Shown: positions 16,293 to 24,435, counted from the first letter of the stretch. The stretch is 38,341 bases of DNA from an uncultured Eubacterium sp. (GCA_937966095.1 CALCKF010000031.1:1-38341), one strand, 5' to 3'. Notes: a model not told the origin generated them from the sequence alone. Made by a program: numbers and translations.

Positions 16293-17207
16293 ATGGAAGA
16301 AAGGAAACTATTTGAAAAGTTAATTAATAATGACGCTTTATTCGATAACATACATGTTTTTCAACAATGTTTTGATATTATTCCCGACAACAAAAATCAT
16401 ATTGGGGCTTTTATTGAATTTCAAGATATTCAAGATAGGAGTGAAGAGTTTCTAAATGAGCTTGTGGATTCAGTTGTTGATTGGGTTTACTCAAGTGAGA
16501 AATACAATGATTTAGTAGTAGAATTTCAGAAAAATGGAAAGTCCACGGGTTCTGCGAATTCTGCAGTTATCAGAAAAGCTAAAGATAAATTTCGTAAGAA
16601 CTCAAACTCAGATAAATTACTATCGCAAGGTCAGTTTGGAGAGTTACTGTTATTCCATTTTATTCAACGTTTTATGCATGCGGTCCCGCTATTGAGGAAA
16701 ATGAATATTACAACCTCTCCGCAACACGAGAGGTATGGGGCAGATGCAATTCATTACAAAATAGAAAATGGAAAAAACATAATCATACTGGGAGAAGCCA
16801 AGACTTATACTAGTTGTTATACTTTTGGGAAGGCTTTTGAGAAAGCGTTAAATAGCATTTTGGATTCGTATTATAACCACAGAAAGGAATTATCGCTATA
16901 TCTCCATGAAGATTTTTTAGACGATGAACTTAATGAAATAGCTGAAATGTATTTAACAAATAAATTACCTGAATGCGAAGTTCACTTAGTTAGTATAATC
17001 ACATACCATGAAACTGAGAAATTAAAATATACAAATCAGGGTGACATTCAATCACAAATAAAGAACATTATAGAAAATCGATACAAATCGTTCAGCAATG
17101 AGAAAATAGAAATTGACAAGTACCCAATCTTAAATCGGATTACGTATATTGTTTTTCCGATATGGGAATTGGACAATCTTGTAGAGAGATTTCAGGATTG
17201 CTTATAG
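16293..17207 (+). CDS. hamA: HamA, Hachiman effector nuclease (DUF1837)
   Basis: Effector of the Hachiman anti-phage system. A PD-(D/E)xK-like active site is visible: Glu117 (GQFGELLL), Asp151 (RYGADAIHY) and Glu168-x-Lys170 (IILGEAKTY). This spacing and the length of about 304 residues fit HamA/DUF1837. In published work HamA is held in check by its helicase partner HamB and degrades DNA when released. The start is uncertain: ATG 16293 follows AGGG by 5 bases, while TTG 16272 and ATG 16281 are also in frame. hamB begins 10 bases after the stop. The gene is AT-rich compared with the flanking chromosome. Confidence 0.85.
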   Translation: MEERKLFEKLINNDALFDNIHVFQQCFDIIPDNKNHIGAFIEFQDIQDRSEEFLNELVDSVVDWVYSSEKYNDLVVEFQKNGKSTGSANSAVIRKAKDKFRKNSNSDKLLSQGQFGELLLFHFIQRFMHAVPLLRKMNITTSPQHERYGADAIHYKIENGKNIIILGEAKTYTSCYTFGKAFEKALNSILDSYYNHRKELSLYLHEDFLDDELNEIAEMYLTNKLPECEVHLVSIITYHETEKLKYTNQGDIQSQIKNIIENRYKSFSNEKIEIDKYPILNRITYIVFPIWELDNLVERFQDCL

Positions 17208-17217
17208 GAGATAAATC

Positions 17218-19734
17218 ATGGATATGGTAAAGCAAGAGATACTCCGAACCTGGTTGGAAATAGAATTTACTCGAACTGCAGCTAGGGCAGGATATATTCC
17301 TGAAAGAGAAGTAGACGTGACATATAATCTTTTGTTAAAAACAATACGTTTCCTAGACAAAGAAACGGCACGAGAGGGAATAATAGACAAGAATATTGTA
17401 ATATGTGTTATTGCGCTCATGTGGGAACATGTAGACCACGACAAATATAATCTTCGTGTGATTGTTTTGCGTTTTTTGGCCCGTATCGGCTATCCGACAT
17501 CTGCAATTGTTACAGATAAAGGATTTGATAGTAAGTGCGGAAAGTTTTCGTCTATTGATAGTATAATTGATGAAATTGTTACTTCTGCACAAATAAGTAG
17601 AAATGAAATTTCTTTTAATAAGTCCTCATACTTATTAACTGATTTTCAGATGAAGATTTGGAAAAGCCTAGAATCAGAAAAGCATATATGTATTTCGGCG
17701 CCTACATCTGCTGGAAAATCATTTGTGATTTTGTTAAGCTTGATAAAAAAAATAATAAGCAATAATTTGGATATTGTTTACATTGTTCCTACGATTAGTT
17801 TAGTGAATCAGGTTACAGAAGACTTCCGTAAGATGGTTAACAAATATAATATTTCAAATTGCAATATTACTAGTGTTTATAATGTACATAGTATAGAAGA
17901 AAAAAATATATATGTATTGACACAGGAAAAGGCAATTGCTGCATTTTCTGATAATAACTCAGCTTTTGATAGAGCAACAGTCGTAATTGCTGATGAAATT
18001 CAAAATATCGAACGAATTTTAGATGAAACGGATGAAAGAGCCAAAATTTTACTAGACGTGTTGTCGGAATTTCGTGAAAAGAAAAATGTAACGCAAACCA
18101 TTATTTCAGGCCCAAGAATTGAAAAAATAGGACTGGTAGGTCAAAGAATCTGGGGAGAGGTGGTTAGCGAACACGAGACTTCCGAAAGCCCTGTTTTCAA
18201 TATCACATATAGTATTCGCAAAATAGGCTCAAGATATTTTCTTAAGCAATACAGCAATATATTCAACAATCCAATTGTTCATGAAATAACTAATCGTCAG
18301 TTAATTGGCGGATATGGAAAAAAGATATATACTGATGACTATTTGAACTCACTTAATATGTTAGTTACGAACTTGGGTTTGGATAAACAAAATATAGTGT
18401 TCGCGCCTACAGCACAGACCGCTAGAAGAGTTGCACTAGCCTTGGGCGGCGGAGGAAGCGTTGAGACTGAACTAATAAACTATTATAAAGAAACAATTCA
18501 TCCGAATTATTCTTTATGTACAACAATTTCGCATGGCGTAGCATATCATCACGGAAAGTTGCCATTACATGTACGTCGAACTCTTGAAAGTGCTATATCA
18601 GATGGTAAGATTTGCACTGTTGTATGCACAACTACTTTAATGCAAGGTGTCAATCTTCCTGCACAGAACGTCATCATAAGAAATCCACATTTATATATAA
18701 GAAAAAGATCCAATTCCGCGGAATTGACAAATTATGAGATGGCAAATTTAAGAGGGAGAACTGGTCGCTTGATGAAAGAGTTCGTGGGGAGAGCTTTTGT
18801 CATGGATGAAAGTGAATTCATTGAATCTGAAGGCTATGAACAACAATCTTTGTTTGAAGAAACAGAAAAGGAATTACCTTCTGGATATGAGGAGAAATTC
18901 GAAGAGTATAGAGGTTCTATAGAAGCAGCAATTGATACAGATCAACCAGTTGGTAATGAGATGTTTGCTTATGGACATTTGGTTACATATATACGGCAGA
19001 CTGTTTTGAAATACGGAAAAGAAGCCACATCAAGAATGAAAAATGTTGGAATTAAGCTTACTCAAAAACAAGTTGCAGCGATAATATTCAAACTGGAGAA
19101 TTTATCTGTTCCAAGAGAAGTTTGCTTTAAGAACCGGTACTGGGATCCCTTTGTATTAGATTATATTTATAGAAATTATAATGGTAATCCTCCTTCTAGT
19201 GTTATGGAAAAAGGTGCAAAAGCTAGCATTACAGAAATGATGAGGTTTTTAAGAGATAATTCAATTACAGCTCCAATATATGAAAAATATATTCCATCTC
19301 AGTATAGAAACGGTCGTAATAGGAGCTTACTAATTAAACGTAGCTTTCAGTGGGCAACTAATGTGCCTTTGAAGGAAATCCTTTCAGAACCATACTATGA
19401 TGGAGAAGAGGGTGCAGATAGAATAGAAGATACTATAGAGCTGCTTCAAAATGTAGTTTCATATAATTTACCTTTACTTTTAAAACCTTTATTTGATATG
19501 CGAAAATCTGAAAACAGTGTGCTGTCAAGTCTTCAATCTGGCGCAATGAATGCACACATAATTGAGATGATTGATTTAGGGATACCAAGAGAAACAGCAT
19601 TATTTGTTTATAAAGAATTAGAAGATAGTTTTAATAAAACTGGTGCTACTGGACAAAATGTAAAAAGTATTATTAAGAATAATATGTCAAGATTTCCTTA
19701 CTGGGTTAAAGTTCAACTAAGATTCTTAATCTGA
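17218..19734 (+). CDS. hamB: HamB, Hachiman superfamily 2 helicase
   Basis: Helicase half of Hachiman, thought to sense phage or damaged DNA and to release the HamA nuclease. In 838 residues the order is an N-terminal helical region (1-130), Walker A APTSAGKS at 161-168, DEIQ at 259-262 (motif II), SGPR near 297-300 (motif III), a Ski2-like GVAYHHGKL at 440-448, TTTLMQGVNLPAQ at 471-483 and the arginine finger motif NLRGRTGR at 510-517. The final 300 residues are an all-helical accessory region with no recognised domain. The helicase motifs are intact. It is the last gene of the defence run, and hamA is directly upstream with a 10-base gap. Confidence 0.88.
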   Translation: MDMVKQEILRTWLEIEFTRTAARAGYIPEREVDVTYNLLLKTIRFLDKETAREGIIDKNIVICVIALMWEHVDHDKYNLRVIVLRFLARIGYPTSAIVTDKGFDSKCGKFSSIDSIIDEIVTSAQISRNEISFNKSSYLLTDFQMKIWKSLESEKHICISAPTSAGKSFVILLSLIKKIISNNLDIVYIVPTISLVNQVTEDFRKMVNKYNISNCNITSVYNVHSIEEKNIYVLTQEKAIAAFSDNNSAFDRATVVIADEIQNIERILDETDERAKILLDVLSEFREKKNVTQTIISGPRIEKIGLVGQRIWGEVVSEHETSESPVFNITYSIRKIGSRYFLKQYSNIFNNPIVHEITNRQLIGGYGKKIYTDDYLNSLNMLVTNLGLDKQNIVFAPTAQTARRVALALGGGGSVETELINYYKETIHPNYSLCTTISHGVAYHHGKLPLHVRRTLESAISDGKICTVVCTTTLMQGVNLPAQNVIIRNPHLYIRKRSNSAELTNYEMANLRGRTGRLMKEFVGRAFVMDESEFIESEGYEQQSLFEETEKELPSGYEEKFEEYRGSIEAAIDTDQPVGNEMFAYGHLVTYIRQTVLKYGKEATSRMKNVGIKLTQKQVAAIIFKLENLSVPREVCFKNRYWDPFVLDYIYRNYNGNPPSSVMEKGAKASITEMMRFLRDNSITAPIYEKYIPSQYRNGRNRSLLIKRSFQWATNVPLKEILSEPYYDGEEGADRIEDTIELLQNVVSYNLPLLLKPLFDMRKSENSVLSSLQSGAMNAHIIEMIDLGIPRETALFVYKELEDSFNKTGATGQNVKSIIKNNMSRFPYWVKVQLRFLI

Positions 19735-19951
19735 GATTATGCAATTTGAAGGTAGCGTTATTATTTGATTAAAAAAGCTAATTTCAGGTGGCTACATAAT
19801 CAATTTGAGTATATTGCGAGACTTCATAATTCGGAAAATGAAACAGAGAAACAAATCGAAGCACCAACAGCATAGGGCAATGTAAAATGCAACTTTTGTA
19901 AAAGGTAGATAAATGACACTAGGAGCCGATATGAAAGGCCTCAGCCTCAGG

Positions 19952-19970
19952 CTTGCAACGTACTTGCAAC
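19952..19970 (+). repeat. Paired CTTGCAAC repeat, putative arm sites
   Basis: CTTGCAAC twice with starts 11 bases apart, the same spacing as the TGACGCA pairs, next to a long inverted repeat. Integrase or accessory-protein binding is inferred. Confidence 0.45.
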
Positions 19971-20072
19971 ACAGCTTTTGAAAAACCTTATTTTCAAGGG
20001 TTTCAACTATCAAAGTGTTAATCTCGATTACCAAAGAGGTAACTGCGTTATCAAATGAAAGCACATTGTTCC

Positions 20073-20094
20073 TGACGCACATTTGACGCATTGA
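20073..20094 (+). repeat. Right TGACGCA repeat pair (integrase arm site or attR candidate)
   Basis: TGACGCA at 20073-20079 and 20084-20090, then TTGA. It matches the left copy at 8021-8041 in sequence, order and spacing, with only the middle three bases varying. Confidence 0.6.
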
Positions 20095-20124
20095 ACTTTA
20101 TGAAATGAAATCAAACAGGCGAAA

Positions 20125-20142
20125 CCGTTCAGTAACGAACTG
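20125..20142. promoter_or_regulatory. Operator O4 at the far end of the element
   Basis: CCGTTCAGTAACGAACTG. The right half is the same as O3 and the left half differs at one arm position. It lies 11.5 kb from O1-O3 with no gene start beside it. Confidence 0.55.
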
Positions 20143-20190
20143 ATTTGAAGCTTAGAATCATTGCCGTTGTGCCTGTTCGAAAAGAAGAAA

Positions 20191-20205
20191 ATTGAGTTCG
20201 AATAG
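20191..20205 (+). other. Putative attR: remnant of the original guaA 3' end
   Basis: ATTGAGTTCGAATAG encodes Ile-Glu-Phe-Glu-stop, the same four residues as the end of guaA (ATAGAATTTGAATAA, 7937-7951). Bases differ only at third codon positions. A terminator hairpin lies 80 bases further on, where the original guaA terminator would be expected. The short, imperfect match means this is a proposal. Confidence 0.4.
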
Positions 20206-20285
20206 AATATTTTATTGTTTTCCAGCTAAGCAACAAAACAAAAATTCAATTTCTATGTATCTATGTAATAAATTATGAAAATGCG

Positions 20286-20316
20286 GCAGATATTCTTGAT
20301 GAGTATCTGCTGTTTT
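20286..20316 (+). terminator. Terminator just outside the right end of the element
   Basis: GCAGATATTC and GAGTATCTGC (one mismatch) followed by TGTTTT. No gene on this strand ends close by, so it may be the former guaA terminator displaced by the insertion. Confidence 0.65.
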
Positions 20317-20453
20317 ATTGGACAGATCAGCATGTTTCGATCGGCGGTACGGCCTGTGGTTTTTCTTTTTATAATAATGACATAGATTTAAGAACTGCCA
20401 GGGAGTGTAAGCTGGCCGGCAGTGCCGGTAAATCGGATGTTAATCTGCGTTAC

Positions 20454-20482
20454 TTGTGGCAACGGACAATATCTCATATAAT
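20454..20482 (+). promoter_or_regulatory. Promoter of the XRE regulator gene
   Basis: TTGTGG (20454-20459), 17 bases, TATAAT (20477-20482). Confidence 0.65.
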
Positions 20483-20516
20483 AGTGGCAGCAACTTAAAT
20501 AAGGAGGCTGAAACTG

Positions 20517-21026
20517 ATGCTGAGCGAAAATATCAAAACGATCAGAAAATCTAAAGGGCTTTCGCAGGAGGAACTTGCCGTCAGTCTTGGAGTAGTGCGA
20601 CAGACGATCTCTAAATGGGAGCATGGACTGTCAGTGCCCGATTCAGATATGCTGATCTCAATATCGGAAGTTCTTGGAATACCGGTGAGCACTTTGCTTG
20701 GAGAAAAGATCATCGAGTCGGAACCTGATGATTTAAAGGCCATTTCCGAAAAGCTGGAGATCATCAACTTACAATTGGCAGAAAGGAAGAATGCAAGACG
20801 AAAAATGCTTCATCTGCTGTCAATATTGCTGTGTACTGTCATAGTAATCATATCTGTGGTTTTAATAGCAGAAAACAGTCTTTATTTAGACTGGGATTAC
20901 GGTGATCCTGAAACCGCTGTTTTCGGAGCAGCGTTCCATGTATTTGAATGGCTGTTCATCAGATCCGCACCGATTGTTTTTGCAGCTGCGATCATTGGGA
21001 TTTTCATTACACGGGAGAAAGTATAG
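20517..21026 (+). CDS. XRE-family regulator with a membrane-spanning C-terminus
   Basis: 169 residues. An N-terminal Cro/cI helix-turn-helix occupies about residues 5-60 (KGLSQEELAVSLGVVRQTISKWEHG). A short charged linker follows, then two hydrophobic stretches (about 98-120, LLSILLCTVIVIISVVLI, and 143-165) likely to span the membrane. This one-piece layout is common in Clostridia and Bacilli, where such regulators often control neighbouring transport or resistance genes, but no partner is evident. AAGGAGG lies upstream of the ATG. It is the first chromosomal gene right of the mobile element, with its own promoter. Confidence 0.85.
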   Translation: MLSENIKTIRKSKGLSQEELAVSLGVVRQTISKWEHGLSVPDSDMLISISEVLGIPVSTLLGEKIIESEPDDLKAISEKLEIINLQLAERKNARRKMLHLLSILLCTVIVIISVVLIAENSLYLDWDYGDPETAVFGAAFHVFEWLFIRSAPIVFAAAIIGIFITREKV

Positions 21027-21132
21027 ATTTTGTATGTTATAATCTTATACAGACAAGGTGTCTATATAAATCTGCATGTAACCGGATCTTATCTTGCGGA
21101 AAAAACCGTTACACATGAAAAGGATTTTCAAG

Positions 21133-21945
21133 ATGAAGGAAAAAATTTACCGGACACGGTGCGGCAGTATCCATTACTGGATACAGATGGCTGATTCCGG
21201 CAAGAAGACTCTTGTTTTTCTGCCGGGTCTTGCGGCAGATCACAGGCTGTTTGAACGGCAGGTGGGATATTTTGAAAAAAGATACAATGTATTTGTATGG
21301 GATGCTCCCGGCCACGGCGTCTCCTGGCCTTTTTCCTTTGAATTTGATCTGATGGATAAAGCGGTATGGCTGAAGGGGATTTTTGATAAGGAGAATATCA
21401 CAAAACCGATAATAATAGGTCAGTCAATGGGCGGCTATGTGGGGCAGGCTTATTCCCAGCTTTATCCGAAAACCCTGAACGGTTTCATTGCAATTGACTC
21501 TGCTCCGCTGCAGAAAAAGTATGTGACCGGTATAGAACTCTGGGTAATGAAAAGAATGGAGCCGCTGTATTATTACTGTCCATGGAAACAGCTGCTAAAA
21601 TCCGGGACCGACAGGGCGGCTGTCTCCGATTACGGAAGAAATCTGATGCATGATATCATTATGGGATATTATGGCAATAAAAAACGGTATGCCCAGGTCT
21701 GCGGGCATGGATTCAGGATACTGGCTGATGCTATGGAAAAGGATCTGCCGTATGAGATCACCTGTCCAGCTCTTCTTATATGCGGGAAAAAAGACAGAGC
21801 TTTTTCCTGCATACGGTATAACAGAGCATGGCATAAAAATACAGGTATCCCTTTGATATGGATAGAAGGTGCAGGCCACAATTCCAATACGGACCAGCCT
21901 GATATGGTGAATCGTATCATTGAAGGATTCGTTATGAAAAAATGA
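21133..21945 (+). CDS. Alpha/beta hydrolase
   Basis: 270 residues from the ATG at 21133, which has AAAGGA about 8 bases upstream; the in-frame TTG at 21094 and ATG at 21115 lack a site. FLPGLAADHRLFE is the oxyanion region, GQSMGGYVG holds the nucleophilic Ser, an acid lies in LLICGKKDRAF, and GAGHNSN supplies the catalytic His. The fold fits the esterase/peptidase/lipase group of MhpC-like proteins; the substrate cannot be told. It lies 45 bases ahead of the VOC protein gene, in the same direction. Confidence 0.88.
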   Translation: MKEKIYRTRCGSIHYWIQMADSGKKTLVFLPGLAADHRLFERQVGYFEKRYNVFVWDAPGHGVSWPFSFEFDLMDKAVWLKGIFDKENITKPIIIGQSMGGYVGQAYSQLYPKTLNGFIAIDSAPLQKKYVTGIELWVMKRMEPLYYYCPWKQLLKSGTDRAAVSDYGRNLMHDIIMGYYGNKKRYAQVCGHGFRILADAMEKDLPYEITCPALLICGKKDRAFSCIRYNRAWHKNTGIPLIWIEGAGHNSNTDQPDMVNRIIEGFVMKK

Positions 21946-21989
21946 TTTTATGAAAGTGCTCGGTACAGTGATGAGGAGGTATGAAAACA

Positions 21990-22370
21990 ATGGAATTTAA
22001 AATGATACATGAAAATTACAATGTGAAGGATCTGGAAGCTTCGCTGAAATTTTATGAGGAAGCACTGGGACTTAAAGAGGTGAGGAGAAATGAAACCGAT
22101 GATTTTATCATAGCATACGTCAAGAACAATAAAAGCGATTTTGAGCTGGAAATGACGTGGCTTAAGGATCATCCTCAGAAGTATGATCTCGGTGAATGCG
22201 AGTTCCATCTGGCTCTGGAGGCGGAAGATTACGAGGCTGCCCATAAAAAGCACGAGGAAATGGGATGTATATGCTTTGAAAACAGAGAGATGGGTATATA
22301 TTTCATTAGTGATCCGGACGGATACTGGATAGAGATCGTCCCATGCAGAAATCCTGAAACCAGGGCATAG
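21990..22370 (+). CDS. VOC-family protein, lactoylglutathione lyase-like
   Basis: 126 residues in the vicinal-oxygen-chelate fold, with two beta-alpha-beta-beta-beta halves: NYNVKDLEASLKFYEEALGL at the start and YFISDPDGYWIEIVP at the end, the latter with the conserved metal-binding Glu. The spacing of metal ligands resembles glyoxalase I, which detoxifies methylglyoxal, but this family has many other functions. The start at 21990 is preferred because AGGAGG is 10 bases upstream, whereas it touches the earlier ATG at 21981. It follows the hydrolase gene closely. Confidence 0.85.
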   Translation: MEFKMIHENYNVKDLEASLKFYEEALGLKEVRRNETDDFIIAYVKNNKSDFELEMTWLKDHPQKYDLGECEFHLALEAEDYEAAHKKHEEMGCICFENREMGIYFISDPDGYWIEIVPCRNPETRA

Positions 22371-22397
22371 ATATTTTTATGCATACTGTCTTCCGTA

Positions 22398-22426
22398 TTG
22401 CAAATCATGTATTTTTTTTGTAATAT
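22398..22426 (+). promoter_or_regulatory. Promoter of the AI-2E family gene
   Basis: TTGCAA (22398-22403), 17 bases, TAATAT (22421-22426), then a palindromic AT stretch ATATACATGTATAT. Confidence 0.45.
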
Positions 22427-22489
22427 ACATGTATATTTATATGTATGTTTTCATATTTACAGACAGAGATATTACGGAGAGGGCATAGG

Positions 22490-23572
22490 ATGATAAACGG
22501 AAATATCGGGCAGAGACGCTCGTTTATTATTAATTTCGTATATTTTGCGATAATAGTGGCTGTTGTGTATCTGCTGGCAAAATTCGGGCTGCCGCTTCTG
22601 AGTCCTTTTGTGCTTGCATTTATCATCGCATGTGCATTGCAGCGTCCTGTGAAATTTTTGAACAGGAATCTGAGGCTCAATATAAAAATAAGCGGCATAC
22701 TTGTATCGCTGCTGTTCTTTGCAGTTTTATTCGGCCTCATTTTTCTGGTGGGGGCGGAGATCTTTTCGCGGACCCAGGGGCTCCTGCAGGCTCTGCCTGA
22801 TATATATAAAAACAGTATCGAACCTGTCATGGTAGATATTTTCAATAGCCTCAACCAGAACAGTATATGGAAGAATCAGCAGATACAGGCTCTTGCCGAT
22901 ACGATGGAAGAGCAGATACTTGCCTCGCTGGGGAATCTTGCCAGTACGATATCCGTTGGGGCGGTAAGCTTCATATCATCCTTTGCGGCGTCGATCCCGA
23001 TGCTGTTTGTAAAGCTGGTTCTAATGGTCATATCAACTGTGTTCATTTCCATGGAATACGACAGGATCATGGGATTTTGTATAAAACAGATGGGAGATTC
23101 CACCCGCAGGATGTTCATGGAAGTAAAGAGTTATGTCGTAGGCACTCTGTTTGTATGTATACGTTCATATGCTCTGATAATGAGCATCACTTTTGTGGAG
23201 CTGTCAATAGGTCTTACTGTCATCGGTATAGAAAACAGCATAATCATAGCTTTGGCGATAGCGATATTCGATATACTGCCTGTTCTGGGCACCGGAGGGA
23301 TAATGGTGCCTTGGGCGGCTGTCAATGCGGTACTGGGCAATTACAGTCTGGCACTATCTCTTTTTATCGTCTATGTAATAATAACTATCGTACGCAATAT
23401 AATAGAGCCGAAGATCGTCGGAAGTCAGCTGGGGCTGCATCCTATAGTGACTCTTGCCAGCATGTTTGCCGGAGTGCAGCTGCTCGGGGCTGTCGGTCTG
23501 TTCGGATTTCCGATATTCCTGTCACTGCTGTGCCACCTGAACAGAAAAGGACTCATAAAGATATTCAGATGA
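22490..23572 (+). CDS. AI-2E/UPF0118 family membrane protein
   Basis: 360 residues from the ATG at 22490 (GGAGAGG upstream); the TTG-like start at 22445 would add an unlikely basic leader. The pattern is that of the AI-2E/YtvI/TqsA family. Two N-terminal hydrophobic helices (FVYFAIIVAVVYLLAKFGLPL, written here as two parts around residues 12-32, and LLSPFVLAF) are followed by a long amphipathic region and then five or so helices with IFDILPVLGTGGIMVPWA, the family signature, and IIEPKIVGSQLGLHP. Members export small molecules or ions; in sporulating relatives YtvI is one. The substrate is unknown. Confidence 0.88.
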   Translation: MINGNIGQRRSFIINFVYFAIIVAVVYLLAKFGLPLLSPFVLAFIIACALQRPVKFLNRNLRLNIKISGILVSLLFFAVLFGLIFLVGAEIFSRTQGLLQALPDIYKNSIEPVMVDIFNSLNQNSIWKNQQIQALADTMEEQILASLGNLASTISVGAVSFISSFAASIPMLFVKLVLMVISTVFISMEYDRIMGFCIKQMGDSTRRMFMEVKSYVVGTLFVCIRSYALIMSITFVELSIGLTVIGIENSIIIALAIAIFDILPVLGTGGIMVPWAAVNAVLGNYSLALSLFIVYVIITIVRNIIEPKIVGSQLGLHPIVTLASMFAGVQLLGAVGLFGFPIFLSLLCHLNRKGLIKIFR

Positions 23573-23628
23573 TCACGGTGCATGCATGCCGGATGTAAGG
23601 CCATGGAAGATAATGAAAGGATAACGAT

Positions 23629-24435
23629 ATGGAATATATACTGATGAAAAAGGAAGGTCATATAGCATTCATAACACTAAACAGGCCAAAGGCGTTAAAC
23701 GCCTTCTGCTCACAGATGATGGATGAGCTGATAAAGGCAGTGAAGGAGGCCGGAGATGACCCGGATATATATGTGATAGTATTGAACAGCTGTATGGATC
23801 GTGTATTTACAGCCGGGGGAGATATAAAGGAAGAACGCAGAGTAAAAGGCGAAACTGCTTATGGATTTTCAGCCAAAGGGCAGGAATGCTTCATGACCAT
23901 ATATCACAGCCAGGTTCCGGTGATAGCAGCTGTAGACGGACATGTGCTGGGAGGCGGGATGGAGCTTGTACTTGCTGCAGACATAACGGTCGCTGCTAAA
24001 ACAGCGAAGATCGGGATACCTACGATAAATCTGGGCGGGATACCGTGCTGTACAGGGACTCAGCTGCTTTCAAGAAAAGTGGGTCCGTCGACTGCAAGCG
24101 ATATACTCCTTACAGGCAAATCCCTCAGCGGAGAAGAGTGCTACAGGCTTAACCTGGTGCAATATCTTACAGATAAAGATGATCTCATGGAAAAAGCTGT
24201 TGAAGTGGCAGAGACGATAGCTGACAAATCACCTCAGGCGGTGGCGCTTATGAGGAGAGCCATCAAGCAGGGAATGGAACTGCCTCTTGCAGATGGTCTT
24301 GAGCTTGAGAGAAACCTTTTCGTAAAATGTTATGACAGTGAGGATAGGGCAGAAGCTCTGGATGCATTCCTTGAAAAAAGAGAGCATGGCACATACAGAA
24401 ACAGGGCAGGGATCTCTCCGTTCGGTGACATTTAG
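23629..24435 (+). CDS. Enoyl-CoA hydratase/isomerase (crotonase) family, altered active site
   Basis: 268 residues with the crotonase fold. FTAGGDIKE (60-68) is the first oxyanion segment and GHVLGGGMELVLAADI (104-119) the second, with Glu112 at the position of the first catalytic Glu of mitochondrial crotonase (Glu144). The second catalytic Glu (Glu164) would lie in PEILLG, but this protein has Pro-Thr132-Ile-Asn-Leu-Gly. A single Glu is seen in some isomerases, hydrolases and other crotonases, so water addition to enoyl-CoA is doubtful. The ATG follows AAAGGATAACGAT. It lies between two unrelated genes with no fatty-acid neighbours. Confidence 0.88.
   Translation: MEYILMKKEGHIAFITLNRPKALNAFCSQMMDELIKAVKEAGDDPDIYVIVLNSCMDRVFTAGGDIKEERRVKGETAYGFSAKGQECFMTIYHSQVPVIAAVDGHVLGGGMELVLAADITVAAKTAKIGIPTINLGGIPCCTGTQLLSRKVGPSTASDILLTGKSLSGEECYRLNLVQYLTDKDDLMEKAVEVAETIADKSPQAVALMRRAIKQGMELPLADGLELERNLFVKCYDSEDRAEALDAFLEKREHGTYRNRAGISPFGDI

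Larger units (their letters stand above)
19735..20190. other. Non-coding right end of the element
   Basis: No convincing gene. It holds a paired CTTGCAAC repeat (19952-19959 and 19963-19970, 11 bases apart), a near-perfect inverted repeat TTGAAAAACCTT / AAGGGTTTCAA around 19979-20005, a TGACGCA pair (20073, 20084) and a repressor-type operator (20125-20142). A minus-strand ORF of 99 residues exists here but has no ribosome binding site or recognisable domain. Confidence 0.7.
7937..20205 (+). mobile_element. Integrative mobilizable element carrying a defence island
   Basis: About 12.3 kb between guaA and a chromosomal XRE gene. It has an integrase-proximal left end (repressor, small excisionase-like protein, tyrosine recombinase), a mobilization block (ribbon-helix-helix protein, oriT-like hairpin, HUH relaxase) and no type IV secretion genes, so transfer would need a helper. 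The cargo is a restriction-modification system, an AspBHI-N-like protein and Hachiman. Boundaries are inferred. The left end is the 3' end of guaA (ata gaa ttt gaa taa, 7937-7951). The right end is att gag ttc gaa tag (20191-20205), which encodes the same IEFE-stop; 11 of 15 bases match. Paired TGACGCA repeats lie inside both ends (8021 and 20073). The defence cargo is visibly more AT-rich than the flanks. Exact ends could differ by a few hundred bases. Confidence 0.8.

Noticed and set aside
19792..20091. Minus-strand ORF of 99 residues in the right end of the element
   Set aside because: No ribosome binding site and no recognisable domain; it covers the repeat pairs and hairpin, so the open frame is probably incidental.
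22867..23598. Plus-strand ORF of 243 residues overlapping the AI-2E gene
   Set aside because: Cys- and His-rich out-of-frame shadow of a clear membrane protein; the true frame has family motifs and a good start.
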